Source: Savagea serpentis (GTDB lineage: Bacteria > Bacillota > Bacilli > Bacillales_A > Planococcaceae). From it: a stretch of 64,000 bases of DNA. The stretch covers positions 1-64,000 of the forward strand of contig NZ_JADKPV010000006.1 of NCBI RefSeq assembly GCF_015351395.1. Reading direction: 5' to 3'. The translations under genes were made by a program, and so were the position numbers. Positions 9,507 through 18,423 of the stretch are shown here, in pieces. The notes under the pieces were generated by a model. That model saw nothing but the letters and a program-made list of their open reading frames with translations. It searched no databases and was not told the DNA's origin. Numbering within the stretch: position 1 is the first letter of the stretch; the number at the start of each line of letters is the position of its first letter.

Positions 9507-11912
9507 GTGGATTATGTTTTCTTTATCTTCGTTCCGATGATTGCAGCTTTATTCGTCCCGTTATTGTTCCGTTTAGTAAAGCGCATACATACCGGTTGGT
9601 TCGTTTTAGCCGTTCCATTCGTGCTTTTTATCATTTATGCGATGCTTATTCCAACATCTATGGAAGGATTCGTAATCGAGTCGTCTTTCAGTTGGATTCC
9701 ATCGCTCGGAATTGAATTTTATTCATACATTGATGGACTAAGCTTACTGTTTAGTTTATTAATTACTGGAATTGGGTCGCTCGTCGTCCTCTATTCGATT
9801 TATTATTTAGATCAATCAAAGGAAAAATTAGGTCACTTCTATGTGTACTTGTTACTTTTCATGAGTGCGATGCTCGGTGTTGTTCAATCGGATAACGTCA
9901 TTTCACTCTATTTATTTTGGGAATTAACATCGATTTCTTCATTCCTTTTAATCGGATATTGGTATACGAAAGATGCATCACGATTCGGAGCTTTGAAATC
10001 GATGATGATTACGGTATTCGGTGGTTTAATGATGCTTGGAGGCTTTGCAATTTTAAGCTTAGCAGCAGGCAGTTATTCTATCCGGGAGATGATTGCCAAC
10101 AGCTCACAAGTTGCGGATCATCCATTATTTATTTTAGCTTTACTCCTCATTTTATTAGGAGCATTCACGAAATCTGCACAATTTCCATTCTACATCTGGT
10201 TACCAGATGCGATGGAAGCACCGACTCCAGTCAGTGCATATTTACACTCTGCGACGATGGTTAAAGCAGGTCTTTATCTCGTTGCGCGTTTCACCCCTTT
10301 ATTTGCAACATCGAGCGTTTGGATTTGGATCGTGACAGGAATCGGGTTATTCACATTGTTCTGGGGCTCTTTCTTTGCGGTCAAACAAACCGACCTCAAA
10401 GCGATTCTCGCCTTCTCTACTGTGAGTCAACTCGGTTTAATTATGTCGTTGCTCGGGGCGAGTGGAATGTCTGTACATTCTGCTGAACCTATTTTTGCAA
10501 TTGCCGGTTTCGCAGCGATCTTCCATTTATTGAACCATGCTACCTTTAAAGGAAGCTTGTTCATGATTGCAGGGATTGTTGACCATGAAGCAGGAACTCG
10601 AGATATTCGCAAATTAGGTGGATTGATGAGCATTATGCCGATTACATTCACTGTAGCGGCCATCGGTTCATTCTCGATGGCAGGTCTTCCACCATTTAAC
10701 GGTTTCTTAAGTAAAGAGATGTTTTTAGATGCGATGCTTGCAATTCGTCATTTCGAATTGTTCCAATTTGATACGTGGGGTATTTTATTCCCTGTCATCG
10801 CTTGGGTTGCGAGCGTTTTCACATTTATTTACAGCTTCTATTTCGTCTTCTACACATTCGTGAAAAAAGGCGATGTCGAACAACTGCCCGCTTCACCGAA
10901 AGAGCCACCATTTGGCATGCTCATTTCACCGATTATTTTAGCGGCATTTGTCGTCGTCATCTTCTTCATCCCGAACAAGTTTAGTGATTGGATTATTAAG
11001 CCTGCTGTCGCAGCACTCCAACCACATTTATATGCAGTGCCACAAGATGTAACGATTAAAATTCAAGCTTGGCACGGGTTCGATGCACCCGCACTTTGGT
11101 TAACAGTCGGAGTCGTCGTCATCGGATTCCTCATGTATAAAACTTTGGACAAATGGCAACCGTATTACGGTATTCAGCCGAGCTACTTATCGCTCAATCG
11201 TTTCTACGATGCGATGATGAACTTTAGCGAAGTCGGTATGAATAAAATTTCACGCGCTTATATGACAGGTGTGACGCGCACATATTTCTTATACATTTTC
11301 GCGTCATTCTCGATCATTACATTAATCGCTGTCTTTGCGAAAAGCGCATTTGCGTTTGATTTATCTTCCGTAACACCTGTGTCGATTTTCGCGATTTTAA
11401 ATGCGATGATTTTACTGTTAGCGATCAGTTTCGTCTTATTGGCAAAATCACGTATTGCAGCGTTTATCGCGCTCGGAGCAAGCGGATATTCGATCGCACT
11501 ATTTTTCGTCATGTTTAAAGCGCCAGACTTAGCGCTCACTCAGCTCGTCATTGAAACAGTTTCTGTCGCGCTATTCTTATTGGCATTCCAACGTTTGCCA
11601 CAAATGAATACCCACGGGGAAACGAAACAAAATAAAATCGTCAATGGAATCATTGCAGCAGGAGTCGGAATTACCATTACTCTTGTCGCACTCGCTTCTC
11701 ATTCGACGAAGCTCATCCCTTCTATCTCGCAGTATTATAAAGATACGGTCGACACATTAGCAGGTGGGGGAAATATCGTAAACGTTATTTTAGTCGACTA
11801 TCGTGGCTTTGATACATTGTTCGAAATCGCGGTCTTATCGATTGCAGCAATCGGTGTATTCACGATGATTCGTCTACGTTTGAAAGGAGATCATGCAGAT
11901 GAAAACAAATGA
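9507..11912 (+). CDS. mrpA: Mrp Na+/H+ antiporter subunit A
   Basis: Largest Mrp subunit, 801 residues (B. subtilis MrpA 801), with about 20 membrane helices. The first two thirds is a NuoL-like proton-translocating module (FWELTSISSFLLIGYW with the key Glu; KSAQFPFYIWLPDAMEAPTPVSAYLHSATMV in shortened view residues 240-270). The C-terminal part is the MnhB-like domain (KAPDLALTQLVIETV). With B-G it forms a hetero-oligomeric membrane complex exporting Na+ in exchange for H+ for alkali and salt tolerance. It starts with GTG at 9507, six bases after AAAGGAGG; the longer ORF start at 9450 lacks a site. First gene of seven overlapping ones. Confidence 0.97.
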   Translation: MDYVFFIFVPMIAALFVPLLFRLVKRIHTGWFVLAVPFVLFIIYAMLIPTSMEGFVIESSFSWIPSLGIEFYSYIDGLSLLFSLLITGIGSLVVLYSIYYLDQSKEKLGHFYVYLLLFMSAMLGVVQSDNVISLYLFWELTSISSFLLIGYWYTKDASRFGALKSMMITVFGGLMMLGGFAILSLAAGSYSIREMIANSSQVADHPLFILALLLILLGAFTKSAQFPFYIWLPDAMEAPTPVSAYLHSATMVKAGLYLVARFTPLFATSSVWIWIVTGIGLFTLFWGSFFAVKQTDLKAILAFSTVSQLGLIMSLLGASGMSVHSAEPIFAIAGFAAIFHLLNHATFKGSLFMIAGIVDHEAGTRDIRKLGGLMSIMPITFTVAAIGSFSMAGLPPFNGFLSKEMFLDAMLAIRHFELFQFDTWGILFPVIAWVASVFTFIYSFYFVFYTFVKKGDVEQLPASPKEPPFGMLISPIILAAFVVVIFFIPNKFSDWIIKPAVAALQPHLYAVPQDVTIKIQAWHGFDAPALWLTVGVVVIGFLMYKTLDKWQPYYGIQPSYLSLNRFYDAMMNFSEVGMNKISRAYMTGVTRTYFLYIFASFSIITLIAVFAKSAFAFDLSSVTPVSIFAILNAMILLLAISFVLLAKSRIAAFIALGASGYSIALFFVMFKAPDLALTQLVIETVSVALFLLAFQRLPQMNTHGETKQNKIVNGIIAAGVGITITLVALASHSTKLIPSISQYYKDTVDTLAGGGNIVNVILVDYRGFDTLFEIAVLSIAAIGVFTMIRLRLKGDHADENK

Positions 11913-12321
11913 TGTCATTTTACAGACAACTACGAAAGTCGTTTTCTTCATCATCTTCATTTTCTCCATCCACATTTTCTTCGCAGGTCATTACACACCT
12001 GGTGGAGGATTCGTTGGAGGATTATTAACGACAGGGGCGCTCATTTTATTATTGCTCGCCTTCGATTTAAAAACAGTTCAAAAAGCATTGCCTTTCGACT
12101 TTATGAAAGTCGTTGCTGTCGGACTATTGCTCGCGATTTTAACGGCAAGTTGGCCACTATTTGTTGACTTGCCATTTTTCACACATGCTTTCGATGATTT
12201 CAACTTACCACTCTTCGGTGAAACGTCATTGCATACGGCTATGCTCTTTGATTTAGGTGTATATTTAGTCGTCGTCGGAGCGGCGATGACGATGATTCAA
12301 ACGATTGGAGGCGATACGTAA
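11899..12321 (+). CDS. mrpB: Mrp Na+/H+ antiporter subunit B
   Basis: About 140 residues, four membrane helices, with the family signature FFAGHYTPGGGFVGGL near residues 28-45. Small structural subunit of the Mrp complex. AAGGAG is better spaced for the ATG at 11899 (MKTNDVILQ) than for the one at 11893. The first 14 bases overlap the 3' end of mrpA, indicating translational coupling. Confidence 0.96.
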   Translation: MKTNDVILQTTTKVVFFIIFIFSIHIFFAGHYTPGGGFVGGLLTTGALILLLLAFDLKTVQKALPFDFMKVVAVGLLLAILTASWPLFVDLPFFTHAFDDFNLPLFGETSLHTAMLFDLGVYLVVVGAAMTMIQTIGGDT

Positions 12322-12662
12322 TGGAACTGCTCACAGCTATTTTAGTAGGCGTACTTTTCACAGCAGCGGTCTACTTAATCTTATCGCGCTCTCTTTTAAA
12401 AATCATTTTAGGAACGGGACTGCTCAGTCACGGGGCTCACTTGCTCATCTTAACGATGGGCGGACTCGGTGGAGAATCACCACCTGTTATTGCAGATGGT
12501 GTGACAGACTTCGCTGACCCGCTTCCACAAGCGCTCATTTTAACAGCGATCGTCATTAGCTTTGGAGTGACAGCATTCATGTTAGTGCTGTCTTACCGTT
12601 TATATGCGGTCCATAAAACTGACAATATGAATGCATTGAGAGGAAATGATGAACATGACTAA
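12321..12662 (+). CDS. mrpC: Mrp Na+/H+ antiporter subunit C
   Basis: 113 residues, three membrane helices, homologous to the NuoK subunit of complex I (SHGAHLLILTMGG and DPLPQALILTAIVISFGVTA carry the conserved region). Its ATG overlaps the mrpB stop (TAATG), so translation is coupled. It provides part of the ion path at the interface with the large subunits. Confidence 0.96.
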   Translation: MELLTAILVGVLFTAAVYLILSRSLLKIILGTGLLSHGAHLLILTMGGLGGESPPVIADGVTDFADPLPQALILTAIVISFGVTAFMLVLSYRLYAVHKTDNMNALRGNDEHD

Positions 12663-14136
12663 TATCGTATTATTTCCGATTCTCATCCCGTTCTTCTTTG
12701 CGATTGTCTTATTGTTCTTTAAAGAAAATATTATCGTCCAACGAATTCTCGTTTCTCTTGGACTCGCGCTCAGTCTCGTTAGCTCCATTTTCTTAGCGTA
12801 CATCGTCCATACGGACGGAATTCAGACAGTCAACTTAGGAAGCTGGGCGGCACCATATGGAATTTCTATGGTGTCAGACGCCTTCTCTGCTTTGCTCGTC
12901 ACGACGACATTAATCGTCACATTTTTCGTCGTCATCTATAGCTTCTATGCAATTGATGAAGGACGAGAACGCAACTATTACTACCCTGCCATTTTATTCA
13001 TGATTACAGGAATTAATGGTGCATTTACAACGGGCGATATTTTCAACATGTTCGTATTCTTCGAAGTGCTTCTCATGGCAAGTTACGTTTTAATCGTCCT
13101 TGGCGGAGAGAAACGTCAACTTCGTGAATCGATTAAATATATGTTGGTAAACGTCGTATCATCTGCACTCTTCGTCATTACGGTCGCTTATTTATACTCC
13201 ATCGTCGGAACATTAAATATGGCGGATATTTCAGTGAAGATTGCAGAAGTCGATCAACCTGGAATTATTACAGTGATTGGAATTTTATTTTTAATCGTCT
13301 TTGGAATTAAAGGTGCGATTTTCCCATTGTACTTCTGGTTGCCTAGCGCTTACGCTGCACCACCGATTCCTATCTTGACACTATTCGGTGCTTTACTTAC
13401 GAAAGTCGGCATATACTCCATCACACGTACGTATACGCTCTTCTTCGTCCATGATGTGGGATACACACACATGTGGTTAATGGGATTATCTCTTTTAACA
13501 ATCGTTGTCGGATGTATCGGAGCACTCGCTTACTTCGACTTAAAACAAATCATTATTTACAACATCGTCATCGCGGTTGGGGTCATTTTATATGGCGTAT
13601 CTTTGATGGATGATTTCGCAATGGCAGGAAGCGTGTACTACATTGTGCACGATATGCTTATTAAAGCAGCGCTCTTCCTCTTAATTGGTATCATCATATT
13701 CGTCACAGGTACGAGCAATTTACGAGAAATTAGCGGATTGATGAAACAATATCCAGGGCTCGGTTGGGTTTACTTAATCGCTGCATTTGGACTTGCTGGA
13801 ATTCCACCTCTTAGTGGATTTATCGGAAAGCTTCTCATCGTTCAAGGTTCGTTCAATGCTGGACATTGGATTGGAGCGATTGCGGTACTGTTATCAAGCT
13901 TAGTCGTATTGCTCTCTGTCATTCGTATTTTCTTATATGCGTTTTGGGGAGAACCGAAAGAGACGAAGCCTATCAACCGAATGCAATATAAAAAGATGAT
14001 GATTCCGACGACATTGCTCGTCATCTTGTCTGTCGTCTACGGAGTTGGAACTGAATGGTTCATGCCATTGATTACAGATTCAAAAGACGTATTATTAGAC
14101 CCATCATTATACATTGATGCGGTATTTAAGGAGTGA
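12655..14136 (+). CDS. mrpD: Mrp Na+/H+ antiporter subunit D
   Basis: 493 residues from the ATG at 12655 (identical to the B. subtilis length), about 14 helices. NuoM/N-like antiporter module with the essential glutamate in FFEVLLMASYVLIVLG (near residue 137) and the lysine in KGAIFPLYFWLPSAY. Proton-conducting partner of MrpA. Two ATG codons sit nine and six bases upstream inside the ribosome site region; GAGAGGAA is best spaced for the third. It overlaps mrpC by eight bases. Confidence 0.96.
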   Translation: MTNIVLFPILIPFFFAIVLLFFKENIIVQRILVSLGLALSLVSSIFLAYIVHTDGIQTVNLGSWAAPYGISMVSDAFSALLVTTTLIVTFFVVIYSFYAIDEGRERNYYYPAILFMITGINGAFTTGDIFNMFVFFEVLLMASYVLIVLGGEKRQLRESIKYMLVNVVSSALFVITVAYLYSIVGTLNMADISVKIAEVDQPGIITVIGILFLIVFGIKGAIFPLYFWLPSAYAAPPIPILTLFGALLTKVGIYSITRTYTLFFVHDVGYTHMWLMGLSLLTIVVGCIGALAYFDLKQIIIYNIVIAVGVILYGVSLMDDFAMAGSVYYIVHDMLIKAALFLLIGIIIFVTGTSNLREISGLMKQYPGLGWVYLIAAFGLAGIPPLSGFIGKLLIVQGSFNAGHWIGAIAVLLSSLVVLLSVIRIFLYAFWGEPKETKPINRMQYKKMMIPTTLLVILSVVYGVGTEWFMPLITDSKDVLLDPSLYIDAVFKE

Positions 14137-14143
14137 TGAACGA

Positions 14144-14626
14144 ATGGCATTTCAAATATTACTAAACGTATTTATCGCTGTTATTTGGATGTTAATTAAT
14201 TCATCGGTTTCCGCAACGTCTTTCATCGTTGGATATATTATTGGGCTTTTGCTCATCGTGCTTTTCCGTCGTTTCTTCAAACAGCGTCTCTATATTGGCC
14301 GTCTTTGGTCAGCGACGAAACTATTCCTCATTTTTTTAAAGGAATTAACGTTATCCAACATTTCGGTTTTGATGGTCGTCCTTAAACCAGATCTTGAAAA
14401 CATTCAACCGATGATTTTTGCCTTACCTACTGAATTAGAACATGACTGGGAAATTACATTGCTTTCTAGTTTAATTACATTGACACCAGGAACGGTCGTA
14501 TTATACGTTTCAGATGATCAAAGTACATTGTATATTCACGCAATCGATGTCGATGATGTGGATGAAGCGATTCATTCAATCAAAAACACATTCGAGAAAG
14601 CGATATTGGAGGTGAGTCGTTCATGA
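14144..14626 (+). CDS. mrpE: Mrp Na+/H+ antiporter subunit E
   Basis: 160 residues (B. subtilis 158), two to three N-terminal helices and a cytosolic alpha/beta tail ending with VLYVSDDQSTLYIHAID. Required for assembly and activity of Mrp. The start at 14144 (MAFQILLN) follows AAGGAGTGATG; that ribosome site also contains the mrpD stop. The ORF extends ten codons upstream without a usable site. Confidence 0.95.
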   Translation: MAFQILLNVFIAVIWMLINSSVSATSFIVGYIIGLLLIVLFRRFFKQRLYIGRLWSATKLFLIFLKELTLSNISVLMVVLKPDLENIQPMIFALPTELEHDWEITLLSSLITLTPGTVVLYVSDDQSTLYIHAIDVDDVDEAIHSIKNTFEKAILEVSRS

Positions 14627-14904
14627 TGACATTTATGTGGGTAGCGCTCGTGCTCGTCTTATTGTCGATGCTCGGGCTCATGTACCGTGTCTTTAAAGGG
14701 CCATCTATTCCTGACCGGCTCATCGCTTTAGACGGAATTGGTATTTTAATCATTTCCGCTACCGCATTGCTTTCTATTATTTTTGATACAGAATTTTTCA
14801 TCGAAGTTATTTTACTCGTTGCGATTATGTCCTTTATCGGAACTGTATCATTCTCTAAATTTATAGAGAAAGGAGAGATCATTCAATATGACCGTGATCG
14901 CTAA
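14623..14904 (+). CDS. mrpF: Mrp Na+/H+ antiporter subunit F
   Basis: 93 residues, three helices, with the family motif FKGPSIPDRLIALD (residues 24-37). Small subunit of the Mrp complex, also linked to bile-salt/cholate efflux in B. subtilis. GGAGGTGAG precedes two adjacent ATG codons, either of which can serve. The start overlaps the mrpE stop by four bases (ATGA). Confidence 0.95.
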   Translation: MMTFMWVALVLVLLSMLGLMYRVFKGPSIPDRLIALDGIGILIISATALLSIIFDTEFFIEVILLVAIMSFIGTVSFSKFIEKGEIIQYDRDR

Positions 14905-15268
14905 TACGTTAATTGTTATTACAATTAGTGTCGGAGTGCTTTTCACACTCGTCACGATGATTGGTATTCTCCGTCTGCCCGATGTGTATACACGCGCACA
15001 TGCCGCTTCAAAAAGTACGACATTTGGTGTACTTAGTATTTTACTCGGGGTATTTTTCCACTATTGGTTGAAAGAAGGCTTGTTCAGTATTCAATTATTG
15101 CTCGCCATCGTCTTTCTATTCATTACCTCCCCTATTGGAGGTCACTTAATGGGACGCGCAGCTTATATTTCAGGCGTCGAGAAGTCACCGCTCACTGTGG
15201 GAGATGAATTAGAGGAAGTTGTTGAGGAAGCGAAGCGTAAAGCACGCCCTCGCCCTGAAATCGATTAA
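14888..15268 (+). CDS. mrpG: Mrp Na+/H+ antiporter subunit G
   Basis: 126 residues, three helices, with the family motif LRLPDVYTRAHAASKSTTFG (residues 28-47) and a charged C-terminal tail. Last gene of the operon, overlapping mrpF by 17 bases. AAAGGAGAG precedes the ATG. Followed by a strong hairpin terminator. Confidence 0.96.
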   Translation: MTVIANTLIVITISVGVLFTLVTMIGILRLPDVYTRAHAASKSTTFGVLSILLGVFFHYWLKEGLFSIQLLLAIVFLFITSPIGGHLMGRAAYISGVEKSPLTVGDELEEVVEEAKRKARPRPEID

Positions 15269-15272
15269 TGAC

Positions 15273-15311
15273 AAAAAGCGAACGCTCAGAAACCTGAGCT
15301 GTTCGCTTTTT
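15273..15311. terminator. Bidirectional terminator between mrpG and pepA
   Basis: Stem AAAAAGCGAAC / GTTCGCTTTTTT with an inner CTCAG/CTGAG pair, placed between the convergent mrp operon and pepA. Confidence 0.92.
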
Positions 15312-15324
15312 TGTTTGGAAATTT

Positions 15325-16818
15325 TTATTTTTCAGGTTCAAATTGCTCTGCAAATGTTGCAAGCGTACGAACCATAACACCTGTCGCACCTTTTGGACCT
15401 AATACATGCGGTCCTTCTGCATCAGATGTGCCCGCAATATCTAAATGAACCCATGGTGTGTCTTCTACAAATTCACCTACAAAGCCACCACCGAAGATCA
15501 TATGACCATCACGACCTGGAGCATTATTTAAATCTGCCACTAAACTTTTGCGAATACGCTTTTTATCGTTTTTCGTCAACGGTAGACGCCAAACGAATTC
15601 GTCCGCTTCAATCGCCGCTTGCATAAATTCTTCAAAATATGCTTCGTCGTTCGTCACCGCACCTGTTTTGTCTTTACCGAGTGCAACGATGACACCACCT
15701 GTCAATGTCGCAACATCGACTAAGTAATCTGCTCCTTCTTGTTTTGCATACGTTACCGCATCCGCTAAAACGAGGCGACCTTCCGCATCTGTGCTGACGA
15801 TTTCAATCGTTTTGCCGCTAAGTGATGTAATGACATCATCTGGACGAATCGCTTCGCCGTTAATCATATTATCTGTCGATGCAATCACTGCCATCACATT
15901 GCGCTCTGGACGAAGTGTACCGATTAAATCCATCGCTCCAAGAACTGCCGCTGCACCACCCATATCACCTTTCATGCCGACCATGCTAGCACCTGGCTTT
16001 AACGTATATCCGCCTGTGTCGAATGTGATTCCTTTTCCAACGAGTCCTAAAACATCTGTCCAATCTTCTCCGCCGCCATGATATTTCATAACGATGAGAC
16101 GTGGTGGCTCTACAGAACCTTGGTTCACCGCTAACAATGCACCCGCGCCGATTTCTTCAAGCTCTTCTTTGCCGAGCACTTCAATTTCAAAACCGTGCTT
16201 CTCTGCAATCTTTTCTGCTTGGCGTGCCATTTCACGTGCCGTTAAAATATTCGGTGGCATGTTGACGAGCGTGCGAGCATAGTTTACCGCTTCTGCACTC
16301 GCGAGACCTACTGTAACATCTAAATCTTCCACACCGTCTAAACCGAGTGTAGACCACTCATATGCCGCTTCATTCACCGTCGCTTTATAATGGGGAACGA
16401 CGTATTGACCGAGGCCGATTCCTTCTACTGCCACATTGACGACTTCTTCTATCTCTTGTTCAAATGCTTCAAGTGCTGGCACACAGATGGTCACTTCTTC
16501 TGCTTTCGCTTGAAGTGCTACTTTTCCGACTGCTGCGAAGCTTTCACGTACTGTCGACATCGTCCAATCCGATTTTGCTCCGAGACCGACTGTTACGATA
16601 CGTGTGATTCCTGTCTCTTGCATCGTAGGAACGAGCGATACTTTTCCTTCTTCATGGGAAATGAGTTGTTGCTTTAAAAGTGCGACGAGATCGACGCCTG
16701 TCTTTTCTTTTAAATCTTTCACCCATTGCTCTTGATCCGTTGCACGGTGTACCGCTACAACGTAGAAAGAACTTGTTGCTTTACCAAATTTTGTTTGATT
16801 CACTTGCTTAACGTTCAT
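15325..16818 (-). CDS. pepA: Leucyl aminopeptidase (M17)
   Basis: Cytosolic two-metal aminopeptidase of 497 residues that removes N-terminal residues from peptides; ortholog of B. subtilis YuiE. The N-terminal macro-like domain ends near residue 160. The catalytic domain shows GKGITFDTGG, MKGDMGGAAAV and TDAEGRLVLADA, which carry the metal-binding Lys, Asp and Glu residues. The residue before that last motif is Ser instead of the almost universal Asn. The start at 16818 has AAGGAG ten bases upstream; the ORF start at 16845 does not. Single-gene unit. Confidence 0.95.
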   Translation of the reverse strand: MNVKQVNQTKFGKATSSFYVVAVHRATDQEQWVKDLKEKTGVDLVALLKQQLISHEEGKVSLVPTMQETGITRIVTVGLGAKSDWTMSTVRESFAAVGKVALQAKAEEVTICVPALEAFEQEIEEVVNVAVEGIGLGQYVVPHYKATVNEAAYEWSTLGLDGVEDLDVTVGLASAEAVNYARTLVNMPPNILTAREMARQAEKIAEKHGFEIEVLGKEELEEIGAGALLAVNQGSVEPPRLIVMKYHGGGEDWTDVLGLVGKGITFDTGGYTLKPGASMVGMKGDMGGAAAVLGAMDLIGTLRPERNVMAVIASTDNMINGEAIRPDDVITSLSGKTIEIVSTDAEGRLVLADAVTYAKQEGADYLVDVATLTGGVIVALGKDKTGAVTNDEAYFEEFMQAAIEADEFVWRLPLTKNDKKRIRKSLVADLNNAPGRDGHMIFGGGFVGEFVEDTPWVHLDIAGTSDAEGPHVLGPKGATGVMVRTLATFAEQFEPEK

Positions 16819-16884
16819 GAAATTCCACTCCTTTTCGTGTTTCATTATACCATGTTTTTAAATTATTTCGAGTTCCGAATCGAT

Positions 16885-16917
16885 TTTACATCCACTTTAC
16901 ATAATGTTTAGTATAAT
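16885..16917 (+). promoter_or_regulatory. yuiD promoter with PhoP-box-like repeats
   Basis: TTTACA at 16885 and 16896 and TTTAGT at 16907 are spaced exactly 11 bp, running into a consensus -10 TATAAT (16912-16917). There is no normal -35. The 11-bp-phased TT(A/T)ACA pattern is typical of the Bacillus PhoP box. Inference from pattern only. Confidence 0.4.
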
Positions 16918-16946
16918 GAAGAAAATGAACGGAAGGACTGAGCCCC

Positions 16947-17420
16947 ATTTCCATATTTTCTAATTTTCCTCTCATTACTGCATTACTCGCTATCGGATTA
17001 GCGCAATTCGTTAAGGTACCCATTCACTTTTTCGTGACCCGGAAAATAAATTGGGGCTTGCTCACCTCCACAGGTAGCATGCCTAGTTCTCATTCGGCCG
17101 CTGTATCCGGCTTGACGACAGCCGTTGGATTGCAGGAAGGGTTTGATTCTCCATTGTTCGCCATCAGTGCGATCTTTGCAGTGATTGTCATGTTTGATGC
17201 AACAGGTATTCGCTATCAGGCTGGCCAACAAGCAGCAGTCATTAATCAAATGCGCGACGACTTTCAACAATTCGTTCAAGTTTCAAAAGAGTGGGCTCAG
17301 AAGGATGAGCCTGAAAAGCGTCAAGAATTAAAAACATTGCTCGGCCATAAACCAAGTGAAGTCTTTTTTGGCGCTTGTACAGGTGTTGGTTTAGCACTTA
17401 TTTTATATTTCAGTATGTAA
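16947..17420 (+). CDS. yuiD: YuiD-like divergent PAP2 membrane protein, ATT start
   Basis: 157-residue membrane protein of the divergent PAP2 (acid phosphatase/vanadium haloperoxidase-like) family, matching B. subtilis YuiD in length. The PSSHSAAV motif and MFDATGIRYQAGQQA region are visible. The reading frame is open from a TGA at 16926, and the conserved N-terminal helix is encoded from about 16953. Yet there is no ATG, GTG or TTG before a GTG at 17034, which would delete the helix. GGAAGGA (16931-16937) is ideally placed for an ATT at 16947. I therefore annotate a non-canonical ATT start (CTG at 16938 is too close to the ribosome site). Confidence 0.8.
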   Translation: MSIFSNFPLITALLAIGLAQFVKVPIHFFVTRKINWGLLTSTGSMPSSHSAAVSGLTTAVGLQEGFDSPLFAISAIFAVIVMFDATGIRYQAGQQAAVINQMRDDFQQFVQVSKEWAQKDEPEKRQELKTLLGHKPSEVFFGACTGVGLALILYFSM

Positions 17421-17468
17421 AAGACGCGACAGAATCGCTCCATTTACAAAATAATTTTCAGTCATCAC

Positions 17469-17513
17469 AAAAGACCTCACCTTTTAGTCGTTCCATAAAA
17501 GGTGAGGTCTTTT
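17469..17513. terminator. Bidirectional terminator between yuiD and yuiB
   Basis: Perfect 18-bp stem (17469-17486 with 17496-17513), loop of nine, AAAA/TTTT flanks, between convergent genes. Confidence 0.95.
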
Positions 17514-17515
17514 GA

Positions 17516-17842
17516 TCAAAACATTTGGTATCCTTGTTTACGTAAAATACGCATAACAATTCCAGACAATACCGCTCCGACAAAGCCACAAATGAGCGTC
17601 ACGATATCTGCCATCATTAAGTTGGATAATTTCGTTCCGAGCATATCAAATGCATACTTCGGTTTTGTGAAATATTCATAAAATTTCACTTCATCGATAA
17701 TTAAAATGACGATGATTGGATAAACGATGGCCATAAACCATGTCATTCTGAGCAACATATTAATTAAAAACCCGATTCCGAAAAAAATCACTAAAAATAA
17801 CAATGCTGTTAAAAATAGTTGGACGAGTGTAATTTGTTCCAC
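17516..17842 (-). CDS. yuiB: YuiB-like membrane protein
   Basis: 108 residues, three hydrophobic segments (about 8-30, 35-50, 75-97), with the conserved FFGIGFLINMLLR and YPIIVILIIDEVKF regions of the Bacillus YuiB family. Function unknown. GTG start at 17842 with AGGAGG eight bases before it. It lies in the order yuiD-yuiB-yumB as in B. subtilis. Transcribed with or separately from the Nudix gene 32 bp upstream. Confidence 0.82.
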   Translation of the reverse strand: MEQITLVQLFLTALLFLVIFFGIGFLINMLLRMTWFMAIVYPIIVILIIDEVKFYEYFTKPKYAFDMLGTKLSNLMMADIVTLICGFVGAVLSGIVMRILRKQGYQMF

Positions 17843-17874
17843 TTCGTTAACCTCCTGTTGATCATTAACCCCTG

Positions 17875-18360
17875 TTATAAGAACAGATTGTATGATTTAT
17901 AGCCAAATTGATTTCCAGGATTGAAATTTTCAACTTTATGAAAATATCCTTTCGAAAAAGCGTGGCAAAATTGAATAATCATCTCTGAACTGCGTTCGTC
18001 CTGCAATAAATGTTCTTTCGATAACCAATACGCACGGTTAATTTCACCTTTAGCTACTTGAATCGTCTGTCGCTCATTTAATGGGCGTCCTACAAATAGT
18101 ACCATATTGTCACTAACATCATTGCTTAAAACGCCTGAACGGACACCGATACAACCGACGATTTCAATAGAAATACCTGTTTCTTCTTGCACTTCACGAA
18201 CTGCTGCTTCATCGAGCGTCTCCCCTCTGTCGACAAAACCTGCGGGGAAACTCCATCGGCCATTTAATCCACCGTATGATTTTTCAACGACGAGAAGTTC
18301 ACCTTTTGAGTTTTCAACAACTGCTGCTGCCCCTAACCACACTTCACCTCTACGACTCAA
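17875..18360 (-). CDS. Nudix hydrolase
   Basis: 161-residue soluble protein with a complete Nudix box at about residues 42-64 (GFVDRGETLDEAAVREVQEE, then TGI), preceded by an antiparallel strand WSFPAG. It hydrolyses a nucleoside diphosphate linked to some other moiety; the substrate is not predictable, although ADP-ribose/NADH-type compounds are common. TTG start at 18360, eight bases after GGGGG; a conventional ATG is not available in frame nearby. Confidence 0.88.
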   Translation of the reverse strand: MSRRGEVWLGAAAVVENSKGELLVVEKSYGGLNGRWSFPAGFVDRGETLDEAAVREVQEETGISIEIVGCIGVRSGVLSNDVSDNMVLFVGRPLNERQTIQVAKGEINRAYWLSKEHLLQDERSSEMIIQFCHAFSKGYFHKVENFNPGNQFGYKSYNLFL

Positions 18361-18376
18361 ATGTCATTCCCCCTTT

Positions 18377-18412
18377 AAAAAACACTTGCTCAACAAATCG
18401 TTGGCAAGTGTT
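18377..18412 (-). terminator. Intrinsic terminator after yumB
   Basis: Arms AACACTTGC (18381-18389) and GCAAGTGTT (18404-18412) with inner CAAC/GTTG, followed on the minus strand by TTTTTT. Located between yumB and the Nudix gene. Confidence 0.9.
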
Positions 18413-18423
18413 GATATGCACTC

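Noticed and set aside
16947-17420. yuiD as a truncated pseudogene starting at 17034
   Set aside because: The full conserved N-terminus is in frame with a well-placed ribosome site; only the start codon is unusual.
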